Below are positions 1-8,044 of a stretch of DNA of 56,516 nucleotides, piece after piece. The first letter of the stretch is position 1. Each line of letters starts with the position of its first letter. Source of the stretch: Bryobacterales bacterium. GTDB taxonomy: Bacteria; Acidobacteriota; Terriglobia; Bryobacterales; Bryobacteraceae. The position numbers and the translations under genes are program-made. The stretch is taken from contig JADZGD010000042.1 in NCBI GenBank assembly GCA_020854055.1, forward strand, positions 1 to 56,516, in the 5' to 3' direction. The notes under the pieces were generated by a model that saw nothing but the letters and a program-made list of their open reading frames with translations, did no database searches and had not been told where the DNA came from.

Positions 1-310
1 AGGCCGCCAGGGCCGGATGATCCTTCAATTCCAGGATGCGTTGCCGGAGTTTTGCGTCGGCGCCACCCACCTGCATCGGTAGCGAGACCCACCCCTTGGC
101 GCCCACCGCGGCGACGCGATCGAGATCTCCCTTGCTGCCGCAATGGAACAGGTTGATTCCCGCCGCCGCCATCTCCTTCAGACCGGCGTCATCTTTCGGT
201 AGTTCGTAGTTGCCGATGGGAAAGCGTGGGTTGCCGTTGATCGTGATATAACCCGCGGCAGGCAGCAGGCAGGGAACGAGCACCAGTGCGGGGAGCAGGT
301 ATTTGCGCAT
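1..310 (-). CDS. Secreted glycoside-hydrolase-like protein, N-terminal part
   Basis: Only the first 103 residues lie in the window; the gene continues past the left edge. It begins MRKYLLPALVLVPCLLPAAG, a clear Sec signal peptide with a hydrophobic core and small residues at the likely cleavage site. The mature part opens with ITINGNPRFPIGNYELP, then KEMAAAGINLFHCG. A 'my own name is fine, the agent arrives' start of this type (short strand pair, FPIG, then an AAGIN helix) resembles the N-terminus of secreted GH42/GH2-like TIM-barrel proteins common in Solibacter relatives. That match is inference from the opening only, and no catalytic residue is visible. It is the last gene of the leftward ffh-to-GMP run, 45 bp after the guanylyltransferase gene. 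Confidence 0.6.
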   Translation of the reverse strand, partial: MRKYLLPALVLVPCLLPAAGYITINGNPRFPIGNYELPKDDAGLKEMAAAGINLFHCGSKGDLDRVAAVGAKGWVSLPMQVGGADAKLRQRILELKDHPALAA

Positions 311-354
311 GCCTACGATTTGATCTGTTGCGCGGCCCCGGGGTCAAGCGGGGC

Positions 355-1434
355 TTACAACAGGTCTTCGCGCCGGCGCTGTTCGAGCCGTTTCACAATC
401 TCGCCTACCTCCTGCGACCGCTCGCGGCTGGCTACCAGCAGGGCGTCCGGCGTTTCCACCACCACCAGGTCGCGCACGCCGACGAGCGCCACCAGTTTGC
501 CGCCGCCATCCACGTAGTTTCCGGTAGCATTGTGCAGGATCACCTCACCGTGGATTACGTTGTGCTGCTGGTCCTGCGCGTGGAGGGCGTGGACGGCGTT
601 CCAACTGCCCACGTCGTTCCAGCCGATGTCTCCGGCGGCGATGCCGCTCACAATCCGCGAGCGTTCCATCACGCCGAAGTCGATGGAGATGTTCTCGCAT
701 TCCGGGAAGCGCCGTGCCACCGCTTTGGCGAATCCGCGGCTGCCAAAACCGGGTAGAGAGTCGAGAATCGCTGCCGTCACCGGCTGGTGCAACCGCAACT
801 CATCGAGCAGCACGCGGGCGCGCATGAAGAACATCCCGGCGTTCCAAAAGAACCGCCCCGCGGAAAGGAACTTTTTCGCCGTCTTCAGGTCCGGCTTTTC
901 GCGGAAGCGGCGTACCGGTACGGGCTCCACACTGCCAGGCGTTACACCCGGCGGTAATTCGATGTAGCCGTATCCGGTTTCCGGCCAGCGTGGCTGGATC
1001 CCCATCACCACCAGGCGGCCCCGTTCGGCCGCTTTGAAGGCCGGGCGCAGCAGGCGCCGGTAGGCCTTGGTGTTGGTGATGACGTGATCGGCCGGGAAGA
1101 CGCCCATCACTGCTTCCGGGTCGAGGGATTCGAGGATGTGCGCCGCAAGCCCCATGGCCGGCGCGGTGTTGCGCTGGACCGGTTCAGCCAGGATCTGGTT
1201 GCGCGGCACCTCGGGAAGCTGGCGTATGATCTCGGCACGCAGGAGATGGTTGGTCAGCACCCAGATGTGCTGGGGCGGAAGCACGGGTTGCAGCCGGTCC
1301 ACCGTTTGCTGGATGAGCGAGCGTTCGCCGAAGAACTTCAGAACCTGCTTGGCCCGCGCTTTCCGGCTGCGTGGCCAGAAGCGTGTGCCGCGGCCGCCGG
1401 CAAGAATCAGTCCGTAATAGTGAGCGGCTGGCAT
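355..1434 (-). CDS. manC: Mannose-1-phosphate guanylyltransferase
   Basis: This 359-residue nucleotidyltransferase makes GDP-mannose from mannose-1-phosphate and GTP, feeding polysaccharide and O-antigen synthesis in the cytoplasm. The N-terminal signature AGGRGTRFWP (residues 12-21) binds the nucleotide phosphates. EPxxRNTAPA (84-93) and FPADH (113-117) are further family signatures, with the Asp of FPADH expected to bind the metal. At about 360 residues it is the single-domain form; the C-terminal phosphomannose isomerase cupin of the bifunctional enzymes is absent. The ATG start is at 1434 and the gene lies 9 bp downstream of the second signal peptidase, so co-transcription is likely. The symbol follows the family; specificity for mannose over another hexose is inferred. 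Confidence 0.9.
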   Translation of the reverse strand: MPAAHYYGLILAGGRGTRFWPRSRKARAKQVLKFFGERSLIQQTVDRLQPVLPPQHIWVLTNHLLRAEIIRQLPEVPRNQILAEPVQRNTAPAMGLAAHILESLDPEAVMGVFPADHVITNTKAYRRLLRPAFKAAERGRLVVMGIQPRWPETGYGYIELPPGVTPGSVEPVPVRRFREKPDLKTAKKFLSAGRFFWNAGMFFMRARVLLDELRLHQPVTAAILDSLPGFGSRGFAKAVARRFPECENISIDFGVMERSRIVSGIAAGDIGWNDVGSWNAVHALHAQDQQHNVIHGEVILHNATGNYVDGGGKLVALVGVRDLVVVETPDALLVASRERSQEVGEIVKRLEQRRREDLL

Positions 1435-1443
1435 GGGTGCGTC

Positions 1444-2256
1444 TCACTGAAGCGGGTAACCGCGAATCGGTTGGAACGTTCGCTTCCAGCGGGTCTTACT
1501 GAAGAAGTTGATGGCGATGTCGGCCAGGTGGCCCAGGTCAATGTTGCCGCTGGCCAACTCTGCCGTGGGGGCGTCGAAACTCCACCAGATGATGACCGGC
1601 TTCCCCATGATGTTGTCGCGCGGGACGAAACCCCAGTAGCGGCTGTCCTCGGAGTTCTCGCGATTGTCGCCCATGGCGAAATAATGGCCGGGGGGAACCA
1701 CGATCTCCCCATTCACCTGGTTGTGTTCGAGCATCTGCCGGGCGCCTGGATAGAGCATCACGTGGGACTCTCCCTGAGGGAAGTTGTCGCGGTATTCGTC
1801 GTAGGTGCCGGGACGGCTCTGGATGACGTAGGGCTCGCTGACCGCATGCCCGTTCAACTGGAGCACTCCATCTTTGAGGCGCAGATGATCGCCCGGCACG
1901 CCGATGACGCGCTTGACGTAGTCCTTGGTGATGTCGGCCGGATAGCGGAAGACGATCACGTCGCCGCGATGGACGTCTTCATAGGGCAGAAAGTGTTTGC
2001 CCGCGGCACCGTACGGGGAGTAGGCCAGCTTATCGACGAACAGGTGGTCGCCGATCAACAGCGTGTTTTCCATCGACCCGCTCGGGACCACGAAGGCCTG
2101 CAACAGCACGGTGGTGGCGAACAGGAGAATGAGGATGGTGACGGTCCATTCGGCGATCCAGTTGCGCGGCTCCGCCTTGAAAGGATTCCGGAAGCGGCGA
2201 TGCCTGGCCGGTCCGGCGCCGTTGCCGGCGGTATCAGTTTTGGATCGGGTAGCCAT
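1444..2256 (-). CDS. lepB: Signal peptidase I, copy A
   Basis: Type I signal peptidase of 270 residues that cleaves signal peptides from exported proteins at the outer face of the inner membrane. One membrane anchor lies at about residues 37-55. The catalytic serine is Ser61 in the PSGSM box and the general-base lysine is Lys115 in DYVKRVIGVPGDH. The SPase box MGDNRENSEDSRYWGFV follows near residues 200-216. The ATG is at 2256, inside the tail of the upstream lepB copy (23-bp overlap), so the two are probably translated in series. By eye the two copies match at over half of aligned positions, which points to tandem duplication. A second signal peptidase may divide a large secretome; nothing in the sequence shows different specificity. 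Confidence 0.93.
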   Translation of the reverse strand: MATRSKTDTAGNGAGPARHRRFRNPFKAEPRNWIAEWTVTILILLFATTVLLQAFVVPSGSMENTLLIGDHLFVDKLAYSPYGAAGKHFLPYEDVHRGDVIVFRYPADITKDYVKRVIGVPGDHLRLKDGVLQLNGHAVSEPYVIQSRPGTYDEYRDNFPQGESHVMLYPGARQMLEHNQVNGEIVVPPGHYFAMGDNRENSEDSRYWGFVPRDNIMGKPVIIWWSFDAPTAELASGNIDLGHLADIAINFFSKTRWKRTFQPIRGYPLQ

Positions 2257-3022
2257 GGATCAGCTTGAAGGTCCGGCGCCAGCGGGTCTTCACAAAGAAA
2301 TTTTGCAGGATATCGAGGATATGATCGATACCGATATTCTGGCTGGCAAGCTGTTCGGTAGGCGCATCGTAGGACCAATAGATGATCAGTGGCTTGCCGA
2401 TAATATTGCCGCGGGGAACGAAGCCCCAATAGCGGCTGTCCCAGGAGGAGTCCCGGTTATCGCCCATCGCGAAATAGTTGCCGGGCGGAACCACTACCTC
2501 GCCGTTCACCACGTTCTTCTCCAGCATCACCTGGGCCGGTTCGGCGATATGGGCGTTGGGCTCGCCCGGGAAGTTGTCGCGATAGCTGTCGATGTAGCTG
2601 GTCTTGTGATAAACATATGGCGCCTCGTTCAGCTTCCTGCCATTCAGGAAAACGATCTTATCCACCAGCCGAAGGTGATCGCCGGGAACGCCCATCACCC
2701 GCTTGACGAAAGTCTGCCGGATATCCACCGGGTAGCGGAACACGATAATGTCGCCGCGCTTGGGCGCCTCGTAAGGGAGCAGGTACTTGCTAACCGGCCC
2801 GGCCGGCGCATAAGCCAGCTTGTCCACCAGCAGATGATCGCCGATCAACAGCGTATCCTCCATCGAGCCGGTGGGGATCACGAAGGCCTGAACCAGCGTG
2901 GTGGTTCCAAATAGGAGAAGAAGGATGGTGACCGTCCACTCGGCGACGGTCCCGCGCGGTTCGGTCTTGGCAATCTTCGATATTTCAGAAATCCATTTAA
3001 CTCTAGCTAGCGCTTTAATCAT
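2234..3022 (-). CDS. lepB: Signal peptidase I, copy B
   Basis: Second type I signal peptidase, 262 residues. One transmembrane anchor is at about residues 28-48, with catalytic Ser53 in PTGSM and lysine Lys107 in FVKRVMGVPGDH. The conserved MGDNRDSSWDSRYWGFV box is complete, so both copies look active. The start overlaps the end of the small membrane-protein gene by 8 bp and the stop overlaps the next lepB by 23 bp, a tightly packed operon. The C-termini of the copies also match (TRWRRTFKLIHGYP here, TRWKRTFQPIRGYP in copy A), so duplication covered the whole gene. The cytoplasmic N-terminus is shorter than in copy A. Confidence 0.93.
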   Translation of the reverse strand: MIKALARVKWISEISKIAKTEPRGTVAEWTVTILLLLFGTTTLVQAFVIPTGSMEDTLLIGDHLLVDKLAYAPAGPVSKYLLPYEAPKRGDIIVFRYPVDIRQTFVKRVMGVPGDHLRLVDKIVFLNGRKLNEAPYVYHKTSYIDSYRDNFPGEPNAHIAEPAQVMLEKNVVNGEVVVPPGNYFAMGDNRDSSWDSRYWGFVPRGNIIGKPLIIYWSYDAPTEQLASQNIGIDHILDILQNFFVKTRWRRTFKLIHGYPIQN

Positions 3023-3320
3023 CTTCGTCCTGGGAGAATCGCCTCAGTCCAACGGCTTCAAGCAGTGCAACGTAGATATTAACAAGCCCCAGACCGCTAA
3101 CGGCACCGCGGAAGTAGGGGCTCTTCCAGATCTGGCTCCACCGGGGGAGCAGATTCACCGCGCGGTTGTTGTCCCAGCACGGAAATCCGGGCTCACAGGG
3201 CATCCAAGGGTAGACGGTGAGGAAGACGCCGACCATCGCACACAGCGCGACCAGGAACACGGCCAACGCCTTGCGCCGCCACGGGTAGCGGGCGTTGGCC
3301 GGCGTCTCCATGGTGTTCAT
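3015..3320 (-). CDS. Small membrane protein of unknown function
   Basis: A 101-residue protein with two likely membrane segments, about residues 17-37 (ALAVFLVALCAMVGVFLTVY) and 72-90 (AVSGLGLVNIYVALLEAVG). Between them is a short loop with two cysteines in PCEPGFPCWD. I do not recognise a family. Its place is well defined: the start overlaps the rnhB stop by 4 bp (3317-3320) and its end overlaps the first lepB by 8 bp, so it is translated with them. Position beside signal peptidases suggests an envelope role, but that is inference from context. Confidence 0.65.
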   Translation of the reverse strand: MNTMETPANARYPWRRKALAVFLVALCAMVGVFLTVYPWMPCEPGFPCWDNNRAVNLLPRWSQIWKSPYFRGAVSGLGLVNIYVALLEAVGLRRFSQDEDD

Positions 3321-4003
3321 GTCCTGGTGACCCCGCCAGGTGCAAACAGTTCCAGTTGCGGCGCGCGCACCGGCGCGAAACTGAACCGGTGCAGCGTGGT
3401 GGGTCCATAACGCCGCAAAGCGGCCAGGTGTTCCGGGGTGGAATAGCCCTTATTGCGCGCCAGGCCGTACTCGGGGAAGACCCGGTCCCATTCGGCCATG
3501 CAGGCATCGCGCTCCACCTTGGCCAGGATGGAGGCGGCGGCGATGGAGCGGCAACGGGCATCCCCATGAATGAGAGACTGCTGGGGCAACGGAAGGCCGA
3601 TGTTGACGGCGTCTACCAGCAGGCAGTCGGCTGCCACCGGCAGGCGAACGACGGCGCGCTTCATCGCCAGCCGGGAAGCCTGATGGATATTGAGGCGATC
3701 CACCTCGTAGACATCGGCTCCGGACACGGCGAAAGCGGCGGCCCGCTGGCGAATCTGCTGGACCAGTTCCTCCCGGCGGGCGGCATCCAGAAGTTTGGAG
3801 TCAGCCAGGCCGGCAATGGGGCGATCGGGATGAAGAATGACCGCCGCGGCGAAGACCGGGCCAAAAAGGCACCCCCGCCCTACTTCATCCACACCGGCGA
3901 CGGCGCGATAGCCGAGGGCGTAGGCTTGGCGTTCCAGGGTGCCGGTGCAACGATGCCGTACGGGCGCGGGCTTGAGAGCCTTTCTGGCTGCGGATATGCT
4001 CAT
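3317..4003 (-). CDS. rnhB: Ribonuclease HII
   Basis: Removes ribonucleotides and RNA primers from DNA-RNA hybrids in the cytoplasm. The signature VAGVDEVGRGCLFGPV carries the acidic pair Asp39-Glu40. Further acidic residues follow in ADSKLL and in VDAVNIG, and HGDARCRSIAAASILAKVERD is the typical type 2 RNase H segment. I chose the ATG at 4003 (228 residues), which is close to the usual family length and has GGGGA four bases upstream. The frame can be extended to a TTG at 4045, but those residues have no family match. The rplS-rnhB order and the following signal peptidases agree with the trmD-rplS-lepB-rnhB clusters seen in many bacteria. Confidence 0.9.
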   Translation of the reverse strand: MSISAARKALKPAPVRHRCTGTLERQAYALGYRAVAGVDEVGRGCLFGPVFAAAVILHPDRPIAGLADSKLLDAARREELVQQIRQRAAAFAVSGADVYEVDRLNIHQASRLAMKRAVVRLPVAADCLLVDAVNIGLPLPQQSLIHGDARCRSIAAASILAKVERDACMAEWDRVFPEYGLARNKGYSTPEHLAALRRYGPTTLHRFSFAPVRAPQLELFAPGGVTRT

Positions 4004-4065
4004 GAATCCCCGGTGGGCCTTCCGGGTGGCCGTCCGCCGCCGCAAAGCGCCGGCCGGCCATAAAC

Positions 4066-4410
4066 CTATACCCGCTCCTTGAGGCGGGCAGCCTTGCCGC
4101 GTAGCGCGCGCAGATAGTACAACTTGGCGCGCCGGGCTTTACCTGTGCGAATCACGTCAATGTGGTCGATGACCGGGGCATGGACCGGGAAGATGCGCTC
4201 AACACCTTGCCCGAAGCTGAGTTTACGGACCGTGATGGTCTCTCCGAGCCCGCTGTTCTTGCGCGCGATCACGGTGCCTTCAAACGCCTGGAGGCGCTCT
4301 TTTTCACCTTCCCTAATCTTTACATGGACGCGGATGGTGTCCCCCGGACGGAACTCGGGAACTTCTCTCTTATTCTGTTCGACCACCTTCGTCAATAACG
4401 CGTTGTTCAT
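4066..4410 (-). CDS. rplS: Ribosomal protein L19
   Basis: Large-subunit protein at the 30S-50S interface, 114 residues. The diagnostic segments are [37 protein letters not shown] and the C-terminal [20 protein letters not shown]. The start is set at the ATG at 4410 (MNNALLTKV) because GAGGAAA sits 6-7 bases upstream. An in-frame ATG at 4425 adds five residues without a better ribosome binding site. The start lies inside trmD, overlapping its last 41 bases, so translation of rplS is probably coupled to that of trmD. This is the standard rpsP-rimM-trmD-rplS operon. Confidence 0.96.
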   Translation of the reverse strand: MNNALLTKVVEQNKREVPEFRPGDTIRVHVKIREGEKERLQAFEGTVIARKNSGLGETITVRKLSFGQGVERIFPVHAPVIDHIDVIRTGKARRAKLYYLRALRGKAARLKERV

Positions 4411-5116
4411 TGCCAGTTTCCTCAATCGCTAATAATTCCGGACGCAGCCGGGCCGTCTTTTCCCTGGCCGCCATCCTGCGCCATTCCCGAATGGCCCGGT
4501 GATCGCCGCCGGCCAGCGCCGGGGGAATCTTCCAACCCCGGAACTCGGCCGGCCGCGTATAGTGCGGGCAATCCAAACTATCCTCGCTGAACGACTCGGC
4601 CAGCGTGGAGGCTTCATTACCGAGCACTCCGGGAATCAACCGGGAGATGCTATCGATCACCACCGCCGCGGCCAACTCGCCGCCGCTCAAAACGTAATCG
4701 CCGATCGAGAGTTCCTCGTCGGCCAGGTGCCCGGCCACCCTTTCGTCCACGCCTTCATAGCGGCCACAGATGAGCACCAACTCCTGGTAGCGGCACAACC
4801 GCCGCGCAGCCGTCTGATGGAACGGCCGCCCCTGCGCCGACAACAGAACCACCCGGTGGCGCTGTTGGTCGCGGCCGGGCAAAACACTCTCTACCGCTTC
4901 AAACACGGGGCGGGGCTTAAGCACCATGCCTTCCCCGCCGCCAAACGGCCGGTCATCGACCGATCGGTGGCGGTCATAGGTCCAGTTTCGCAGATTATGG
5001 CACCGGACTTCGAGCAGGCCGGCCTCGATCGCCCGCGCCACCACTCCATGGTCCAACGGCCCCCGGAAGAAATCCGGAAAGATCGTCAACACATGAAAGA
5101 TCATCGCCGAACTCAA
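4370..5116 (-). CDS. trmD: tRNA (guanine-37-N1)-methyltransferase
   Basis: Methylates G37 next to the anticodon to prevent +1 frameshifting, using S-adenosylmethionine. Visible signatures of the knotted SPOUT fold are [10 protein letters not shown] (about 60-68), [13 protein letters not shown] (115-127) and [13 protein letters not shown] (137-149). The 248-residue length is normal. The frame opens at an ATG at 5116 overlapping the rimM stop by 4 bp. A second ATG at 5104 ([13 protein letters not shown]) matches the usual family N-terminus better and may be the real start. The C-terminus overlaps rplS by 41 bp. Confidence 0.96.
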   Translation of the reverse strand: MSSAMIFHVLTIFPDFFRGPLDHGVVARAIEAGLLEVRCHNLRNWTYDRHRSVDDRPFGGGEGMVLKPRPVFEAVESVLPGRDQQRHRVVLLSAQGRPFHQTAARRLCRYQELVLICGRYEGVDERVAGHLADEELSIGDYVLSGGELAAAVVIDSISRLIPGVLGNEASTLAESFSEDSLDCPHYTRPAEFRGWKIPPALAGGDHRAIREWRRMAAREKTARLRPELLAIEETGNEQRVIDEGGRTE

Positions 5117-5631
5117 TCCCGCAGCCCTTCAGGCAGATTTGCTTCGATCCGCCGGGCATCCACGTCGATCACCGGGCAGATGGCTCGCGCGAAAGGAACC
5201 AGGAACCTGGTGCCGTCCGGCGGCGCCACTTCGAGCACCAGCGGGCCGCCATACTCATGAGCAGCCACCACCGTTCCCAACCGCTCACCCGAGGCGTGGT
5301 CGAACATTTCACATCCGACCAGATCCGAATGATAATATTCATCCGGCGGAAGTTGCCGCCGCTCCCCGAGCGGTATCCGGACCTCCCATCCAGCCAACTT
5401 TTCGGCGTCCGAGATCGTCTGGACGCCTTGAAACTTCAAGATCAGACGGCCGTTATGCTCCCAGGCCGATTCGATTACCGCCTCCTGGCCCTCACCCTTC
5501 CCAGGAGCGAACAGGATGACCCGCTTCAACTGCCGGAACCGTTCCGGATCGCTGGTCCGGGAGAGCGCGGCAACTTCACCGCGGTTTCCCCTGGCTCTCC
5601 TGATGAGGGCGATGGTTACCCACTCTGCCAT
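5113..5631 (-). CDS. rimM: Ribosome maturation factor RimM
   Basis: Assembly factor for the 30S head that binds S19 and helps mature 16S rRNA. The 172 residues contain the N-terminal barrel (VTIALIRRARGNRGEVAA, then ILKFQGVQTISDAEKLAGWEVRI) and the C-terminal PRC-type barrel (YYHSDLVGCEMFD, FLVPFARAICPVIDVDARRI). The paired P-F-...-V-DVDA-RI ending is typical. It lies 13 bp after the KH-domain gene and shares a 4-bp stop/start overlap with trmD. Confidence 0.94.
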   Translation of the reverse strand: MAEWVTIALIRRARGNRGEVAALSRTSDPERFRQLKRVILFAPGKGEGQEAVIESAWEHNGRLILKFQGVQTISDAEKLAGWEVRIPLGERRQLPPDEYYHSDLVGCEMFDHASGERLGTVVAAHEYGGPLVLEVAPPDGTRFLVPFARAICPVIDVDARRIEANLPEGLRD

Positions 5632-5644
5632 TGATCGGACGGCC

Positions 5645-5875
5645 CTACTCGAGAATTTCCAGCGTGAACCGGCGGTTCAGCTTCATCCCCGCCGCTCCGA
5701 GCAGTGTGCGGATAGACCGGGCGGTGCGCCCCTGCTTACCGATCACTTTGCCCAGATCACTGGGCGCGACACGCAGCTCAAGAACAGTAACCTGTTCGCC
5801 TTGAACTTCTCGTACGGAAACCTGGTCTGGGATGTCTACCAGCGCTTTCGCAATTTCTTCTACTAATTCCCTCAT
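5645..5875 (-). CDS. khpA: KH-domain RNA-binding protein (KhpA/YlqC family)
   Basis: A 76-residue protein consisting of a single KH domain, with the RNA-binding GxxG loop seen as [16 protein letters not shown]. Family members bind RNA and in Gram-positive bacteria pair with KhpB in control of cell division and elongation; its role here is inferred. I chose the second of two adjacent ATGs (5875, [14 protein letters not shown]) because GAAGGG is about 8 bases upstream of it but only 2 bases from the first (5881). The frame remains open to 5995, but that part overlaps rpsP and has no family similarity. Its place between rpsP and rimM is the usual one. Confidence 0.9.
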   Translation of the reverse strand: MRELVEEIAKALVDIPDQVSVREVQGEQVTVLELRVAPSDLGKVIGKQGRTARSIRTLLGAAGMKLNRRFTLEILE

Positions 5876-5954
5876 CCCCATCCCTTCGCCTCCTGCTGCG
5901 TTGTAACAGTCACATGAACACGAACGCCTGTTGGATGCGAACCGGCGGATAGCG

Positions 5955-6212
5955 TTACGCCACGGGTTCGGGCGCGGGCGCCGGGTTCTTGGCAAGAAGC
6001 CGGGCGACGGTATCGGACAACTGGGCGCCGTTTTTCTGCCAGTGAGAAATCCGGTCGTGCTTCAGGTTGACCGCGGCGGGCTGAGAGACCGGGTTGTAGA
6101 ACCCGACCACTTCCACCGCGCGGCTGTCGCGCGCCCGCTCCTTTTCGATCACTACGACACGGTATGTCGGCTTCTTCTTGGCGCCGAATCGCGCCAGACG
6201 AATCATCAGCAT
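5955..6212 (-). CDS. rpsP: Ribosomal protein S16
   Basis: Small-subunit assembly protein, 85 residues. The signature [27 protein letters not shown] is essentially textbook, followed by [35 protein letters not shown], which is likewise characteristic. Two ATGs are possible, 6212 and 6206; GAGGAG lies 12 bases before the first. The C-terminus is a short Ala/Pro tail. It sits 48 bp after the ffh stop and 79 bp before the KH-domain gene. Confidence 0.96.
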   Translation of the reverse strand: MLMIRLARFGAKKKPTYRVVVIEKERARDSRAVEVVGFYNPVSQPAAVNLKHDRISHWQKNGAQLSDTVARLLAKNPAPAPEPVA

Positions 6213-6260
6213 CTGTCAGTTCAACTCCTCGTTCCAGACGAGCCACCTGGGGCCGGGAAC

Positions 6261-7619
6261 TCACATTTTCAACAGGTTTTCGATGGAGGGCAGCTTCATC
6301 TTGCCCAATTTCTTACCCATGAACCCGCCGGTGAAGGTTTTCATCATCTTGCGAGTCTGGGCGTATTGCTTCAGTAACTGATTTACTTCCTGAACGCTGG
6401 CGCCGCTGCCACGGGCGATCCGGCGGCGCCGCGAACCATTAATGATCATGTGGTTCGCACGCTCGCGCGGAGTCATCGAGTCGATGATGGCGACAATCCG
6501 CGTAATCTCTTTCTCATCTACTTTAACGTTTTTCAGGTTCTTGATGGGGCCGATGTTGGGCATCATCCCCAGGATGGAATCGAGCGGGCCGAGTTTGCGG
6601 ATCTGCCGCAACTGGTCGCGGAAGTCTTCGAGCGTGAACTCGTTATCGATCAGTTTGCGCTGCATCTCCTCGGCTTTGCGTTGGTCGATGTTCTGTTCCA
6701 CCTTTTCGATGAAAGACAAGACATCGCCCATGCCGAGGATGCGGGATGCGGCGCGCTCGGGATAAAACGGTTCCAGCGCGTCGAACTTTTCGCCGATGCC
6801 GACAAACTTCAGCGGCTGGCCGGTGACGGTGCGAATCGATAGCGCGGCGCCGCCGCGGGCGTCACCGTCCATCTTGGTAAGGATTACGCCGGTGATGCCG
6901 AGGCGTTTGTGAAACTCGTCGGCGGATTTTACTGCGTCCTGGCCGGTCATGGCATCGGCGATGAACAGGATCTCCACCGGACTGAGCAGGTTCTTGAGTT
7001 CCTGCAATTCGACCATCAACTGTTCGTCAATGTGCAGGCGTCCGGCGGTATCGACCAGCACCACATCCCGCCCGGTCTGAATGGCTTCCCGGCGGGCTGA
7101 GCGGGCCAGGTCAATTGGCTTCGTTTCGTCGGGAGCGCCCTGGTAGATGGGAAGGCGGGTGTCACGGGCGATGACGGCCAACTGGTCGCGGGCGGCGGGG
7201 CGGTAGACGTCCACCGAGACCATCAGCGGCTTGTGGTCGTTGTTGGAGAGCCAGCGGGCCAGTTTGCCGGTAGTGGTGGTCTTGCCCGAACCCTGCAGGC
7301 CGACAATCATGATTACGCTTGGCGGTTCGTTGGCAAAGCGCAGCTTCGATTGATGGCTGCCGAGGATTTTGACCAGCTCCTCGTTGACGATCTTTACTAC
7401 CTGCTGGGTGGGAGAAAGGGCCGTGAGCACTTCTTCACCCATCGCCTTTTCTTTAATGTTCTCAATGAGTTGCTTCACGACCCGGAAGTGTACGTCGGCT
7501 TCGAGCAGCGCGACGCGTATTTCGCGCAGAGCCTGCTCCATGTTGGCGGCGGAAAGCTTTCCCTCGCCGCGCAGATTCTTAAAGACACGCTGCAGCTTGT
7601 CGCTTAGATTCTCAAACAT
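6261..7619 (-). CDS. ffh: Signal recognition particle GTPase Ffh
   Basis: Protein part of the signal recognition particle, which binds signal sequences on ribosomes and hands them to FtsY at the membrane. The 452 residues contain the N domain, then the GTPase motifs GLQGSGKTTTT (107-117), DVYRPAARDQL (137-147), DTAGRLHIDEQ (190-200) and TKMDGDARGG (248-257). A C-terminal M domain follows, with RGSGASVQEVNQLLKQY and the Met-containing tail GGFMGKKLGKMKLP. The start MFENLSDKLQ at ATG 7619 matches the family; the frame continues upstream to 7673 without similarity. It is the first gene of the leftward run, so its promoter should lie in 7620-8044. Confidence 0.97.
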   Translation of the reverse strand: MFENLSDKLQRVFKNLRGEGKLSAANMEQALREIRVALLEADVHFRVVKQLIENIKEKAMGEEVLTALSPTQQVVKIVNEELVKILGSHQSKLRFANEPPSVIMIVGLQGSGKTTTTGKLARWLSNNDHKPLMVSVDVYRPAARDQLAVIARDTRLPIYQGAPDETKPIDLARSARREAIQTGRDVVLVDTAGRLHIDEQLMVELQELKNLLSPVEILFIADAMTGQDAVKSADEFHKRLGITGVILTKMDGDARGGAALSIRTVTGQPLKFVGIGEKFDALEPFYPERAASRILGMGDVLSFIEKVEQNIDQRKAEEMQRKLIDNEFTLEDFRDQLRQIRKLGPLDSILGMMPNIGPIKNLKNVKVDEKEITRIVAIIDSMTPRERANHMIINGSRRRRIARGSGASVQEVNQLLKQYAQTRKMMKTFTGGFMGKKLGKMKLPSIENLLKM

Positions 7620-8044
7620 GGCACACGTCCGAACGCCGGAAACGGCTGGAGTAGCGGAGCGAACGCACCGCACCCGGGCAGTTGTCTCATTATAAAACGC
7701 TTACCCGCCATCCCGCATCTGATTGTGCGGCGGCGTCGGCGTACTGAGGCCAGTTGCGGGCCAGGCGGAGGGCTCGCGACTGCAGGCGAATGACTGTTGC
7801 GCCGATGAGCAGGGGAGGTTGATCTCCGCCTCTTTCTTCTATGATCCGGCGGGAAGCTATGAACTTGGCCGGCCGCGACTTTTTTCCTTCGTATCCGCGG
7901 TCGAGGCTAGCCCGACCCAAACCGGCGTTATCGGATGGACAATGGGAGTTGCCGCCGGCGCCGGATCTGGGAGTGGATCTGGATCCTGAGGTAGTGACAC
8001 AGTCCCTCGTCCGGTGGCCGGTAGTGATCGGATAAAGGGAGAAC
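7620..8044. other. 425-bp divergent intergenic region
   Basis: Lies between the ffh start (leftward) and the mutarotase start (rightward), so it should hold promoters for both; I see no convincing -35/-10 pair. Two weak reading frames cross it. On the plus strand, 7859-8035 encodes 58 residues ending EVVTQSLVRWPVVIG, and its stop is 9 bases before the mutarotase ATG. On the minus strand, 7690-8046 is open, ending RNWPQYADAAAQSDAGWRVSVL. Neither matches a family I know, and their codon use is only weakly like that of neighbouring genes. No tRNA or structured RNA was recognised. Confidence 0.5.

Noticed and set aside
1084..2268. A 394-residue plus-strand frame
   Set aside because: It is antisense to the guanylyltransferase and signal peptidase genes, whose motifs are unmistakable.
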